50,722 bases of DNA, taken from NCBI GenBank assembly GCA_017397895.1, contig JAFQHP010000037.1, positions 1 to 50,722 of the forward strand. The letters are read 5' to 3'. Of the stretch, positions 48,728-50,722 are shown one piece after another. The position numbers and the translations under genes are program-made. Position 1 is the stretch's first letter. Each line of letters starts with the position of its first letter. The DNA is from Clostridia bacterium. Its GTDB lineage: Bacteria > Bacillota > Clostridia > Christensenellales > Aristaeellaceae. A model generated the notes under the pieces. It had not been told where the DNA came from. It worked only from the letters and a program-made list of their open reading frames with translations, and made no database searches.

Positions 48728-50310
48728 AAAAACAATTGTTCCTGTGCCTGCTAGTGCTTTTGTGCCTTGCCCTCACCGGCTGCCACGGCAAAAACGAAGC
48801 CACGGCCTTTGCCCTGCCGGACACCTTTGACACCACCAGGAATTTCGAGATCACGTTCTGGGCAAAAAACGATACCAACATGACCCAGGTGCAGATCTAC
48901 AAGGACGCCATCGCAGGCTTTGAGGCCGCCTATCCCAATGTGACGGTGAACCTGCGCCTCTACACCGATTACGGCCGTATCTACAACGACGTCATCACCA
49001 ATATCGCAACCTCCACCACCCCCAACGTCTGCATCACCTACCCCGACCATATTGCCACCTACCTCACCGGCGGCACCGGCACCGTGGTGCCCCTTTCCGA
49101 TATCCTCACCGATGAAAAATGGGGCCTGGGGGGCAGCGAAGTGAATTTCGACGCCCCCACCGCCCGGGAAGTGGTGCCCAAATTCCTGGAAGAATGCAAA
49201 ATCAGCGGCGTTACCTACGCCCTGCCCTTCATGCGCTCCACAGAAGCCATGTATGTGAACAAAACCTTTGTGGAAAAACTGGGCTACACCCTGCCCGAAA
49301 CCCTCACCTGGGATTTTGTCTGGGAGGTATCCGAAGCCGCCATGAAAAAGGACGCTGACGGCAATTACCTGGTGAACGGCCAGAAGGTGATGATCCCCTT
49401 CATCTATAAGTCCACCGACAATATGATGATCCAGTACCTGCACCAGATGAACGCAGGCTACTCCGCCCAGGAAGGGGATATTCTCATCTTCAACGACCAG
49501 ACCCGGGCTGTGCTGAAAGAGATTGCATCCCACGGCAAAACCGGCGCCTTCTCCACCTTCAAAATCTCCAGCTACCCCGCCAATTTCCTGAACGCCGGCC
49601 AGTGCATCTTCGCCTGCGACTCCACCGCCGGCGCCACCTGGATGGGTTCCGACGCCCCCCTGATCGATATTGCGGAAGAAAATCTGGTGGAATTTGAAAC
49701 CGCCGTCATGACCATCCCCCAATTGGATCCTCAAAACCCCTCCATGATCTCCCAGGGCCCTTCCGTGTGCATCTTCAATAAGGAAGACCCTCAGGAGGTG
49801 CTGGCCAGCTGGCTGTTCATGCAGTACCTGCTCACCAACGACGTGCAGATTGCCTACGCCCAGACGGAAGGCTATGTACCCGTCACCCTGAAGGCCCAGC
49901 AAAGCGACATGTACCAGGATTACCTTTCCCGGGAGGGGGAGGATAACCAGCTGTACTACAATATCAAATTGCAGGCCTCCAGGCTGCTCATCGACAATAC
50001 CGAAAACACCTTCGTCACACCCGTGTTCAACGGCTCCGCCTCCCTGCGGGACGCCGCCGGGCAGATGATTGAAAGCGTGACCAAATCCACCCGCCGCCGC
50101 CAGACGGTGGACGATGAATACCTGGACAAGCTGTTCAACGAAATGAACGCCCTCTACCGGCTGGACCAGACCGGCGCCATCGGCGTGCAAAAGGACCTGG
50201 GCCCTTTGCCCTCCACTGCCTCCGCCCTGCTCATTGCGCTGGTTGCGGTATGGGCGCTGATGGGGCTGTATGCCCTCAGCACCCTGCTTCGAAGCAGAAG
50301 GAAACAATGA
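48724..50310 (+). CDS. Extracellular solute-binding lipoprotein with C-terminal membrane helix
   Basis: This 528-residue family 1 binding protein captures the substrate outside the cell and hands it to the permeases. A lipobox is present (LALTGC). Typical segments are NFEITFWAKNDT (about 38-49), YGRIYNDVITNIATSTTPNVCITY and VPVTLKA near residue 390. Unusually, the C-terminus has a hydrophobic helix (ASALLIALVAVWALMGLYALS) followed by LLRSRRKQ, so the protein appears anchored at both ends. GAGGAGG is 9 nt before the ATG. It is the last gene of the operon. The substrate is unknown. Confidence 0.9.
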   Translation: MKKQLFLCLLVLLCLALTGCHGKNEATAFALPDTFDTTRNFEITFWAKNDTNMTQVQIYKDAIAGFEAAYPNVTVNLRLYTDYGRIYNDVITNIATSTTPNVCITYPDHIATYLTGGTGTVVPLSDILTDEKWGLGGSEVNFDAPTAREVVPKFLEECKISGVTYALPFMRSTEAMYVNKTFVEKLGYTLPETLTWDFVWEVSEAAMKKDADGNYLVNGQKVMIPFIYKSTDNMMIQYLHQMNAGYSAQEGDILIFNDQTRAVLKEIASHGKTGAFSTFKISSYPANFLNAGQCIFACDSTAGATWMGSDAPLIDIAEENLVEFETAVMTIPQLDPQNPSMISQGPSVCIFNKEDPQEVLASWLFMQYLLTNDVQIAYAQTEGYVPVTLKAQQSDMYQDYLSREGEDNQLYYNIKLQASRLLIDNTENTFVTPVFNGSASLRDAAGQMIESVTKSTRRRQTVDDEYLDKLFNEMNALYRLDQTGAIGVQKDLGPLPSTASALLIALVAVWALMGLYALSTLLRSRRKQ

Positions 50311-50326
50311 AAATAGCGCCCGGTTA

Positions 50327-50355
50327 TTGAAAGATGAAGGAATCCATGGTATACT
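50327..50355 (+). promoter_or_regulatory. Promoter of the terminal lipoprotein gene
   Basis: TTGAAA (50327-50332) and TATACT (50350-50355) are 17 bp apart. A short hairpin GTGCC-GTAA-GGCAC (50362-50375) lies in the leader. Confidence 0.7.
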
Positions 50356-50401
50356 ATCATGGTGCCGTAAGGCACAAAAAACAAAAAGTGAGGAATAAGC
50401 A

Positions 50402-50722
50402 ATGAAAACGAATTTCTCCCGTTTCTTTGCCCTGGTCATGGTCGTTGTGCTGGCCCTGTGCCTGGCCGGCTGTGCCAAGGATACCAAGGTGGAAGCCACC
50501 GCAACCCCCGAAGCCGTTCAGGCCACGGCTGAACCCACCGCTGAACCCACTGCCGAACCCACCGCTGAACCCGTGGAAGAGGCCGCTCCCGCTGCTGTGA
50601 CCACCTATGCCGATTACGCCGCTGCCGCCGTGGATACCCCCGTGGAAGTGGAAACCTACGTCCAGGCCAAGCAGTCCTGGTGGGACAACAAGGGCACCTT
50701 CTACACCCAGAACGAAGAAGGC
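50402..50722 (+). CDS. Lipoprotein, 3' end beyond the window
   Basis: The first 107 residues are visible. A lipoprotein signal (MVVVLALCLAGC) is followed by a linker of four TAEP repeats encoded by near-identical 12-bp units at about 50524-50571. Then a folded domain begins (TTYADYAAAAVDTPVEVE, YVQAKQSWWDNKGTFYTQNEEG), which may be an OB-fold-like domain; that is tentative. TGAGGA is 7 nt before the ATG. It has its own promoter downstream of the ABC operon. The repeat linker could vary in length between strains. Confidence 0.8.
   Translation, partial: MKTNFSRFFALVMVVVLALCLAGCAKDTKVEATATPEAVQATAEPTAEPTAEPTAEPVEEAAPAAVTTYADYAAAAVDTPVEVETYVQAKQSWWDNKGTFYTQNEEG

Noticed and set aside
50524..50571. 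Tandem 12-bp repeat as a regulatory element
   Set aside because: It is in frame and encodes a TAEP linker after a lipoprotein signal, a common spacer.

Overview
This window looks like chromosomal DNA from a GC-rich, probably spore-forming clostridial Firmicute, most likely an uncultured gut lineage. The evidence is the spmA/spmB pair, an AbrB/SpoVT-type regulator with a zinc-ribbon tail, Gram-positive lipoproteins and a sortase-anchored adhesin, GH67/GH3 hemicellulases without signal peptides, a NadD-YqeK fusion beside rsfS, strong AGGAGG ribosome sites, and tRNA genes with encoded CCA. I see no rRNA, IS element, integrase or CRISPR array.

Layout. Positions 1-289 hold an intergenic repeat and a terminator. 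290-5180 is a xylan side-chain locus: an AraC regulator, then a GH67 alpha-glucuronidase and a GH3 beta-glycosidase behind their own promoter. 5245-10809 is a tightly packed seven-gene operon (murA, J-domain/TPR protein, pgsA, recA, metal ABC ATPase, C_GCAxxG_C_C protein, metal ABC permease); three recA-proximal genes are joined by ATGA overlaps. 10988-14643 carries asnA, spmBA, the AbrB-like regulator and azlCD. A second, multidomain GH3 enzyme (14844-17732) converges on one giant gene of about 10.7 kb (17788-28494). That gene encodes a surface protein with FctA/Cna-B-type domains, DUF285 repeats, a DnaJ-like zinc-finger insert and an IPKTN sorting motif.

28832-29533 holds tRNA-Thr(CGT), tRNA-Pro(CGG), a duplication of the tRNA-Pro 3' end with its terminator, and a 120-bp repeat family. 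29701-38324 is a mix of small operons: a BspA-type lipoprotein, an FMN-barrel protein, a small HExxH membrane protein with an apparent ATA start, a GNAT, the nadD-yqeK/rsfS/ArsC-like operon, a membrane protein of unknown function, a cysteine-rich propeller-like protein and a secreted WG-repeat protein with zinc ribbons.

38392-41156 is the most interesting cassette: a free-standing RyR-domain protein followed by a membrane protein with two Rossmann/TrkA-N-like modules and a degenerate RyR-like tail. It may be a ligand-sensing membrane system. 41305-45675 has an L,D-transpeptidase, DegV, a YugP-type protease, a phage-like XRE/sigma-region-4 pair and a PfkB sugar kinase. 45824-50310 is a complete carbohydrate-type ABC importer operon whose binding protein has an unusual C-terminal membrane helix. 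A truncated lipoprotein gene ends the window. All gene functions are read from sequence motifs and family knowledge; nothing was searched.
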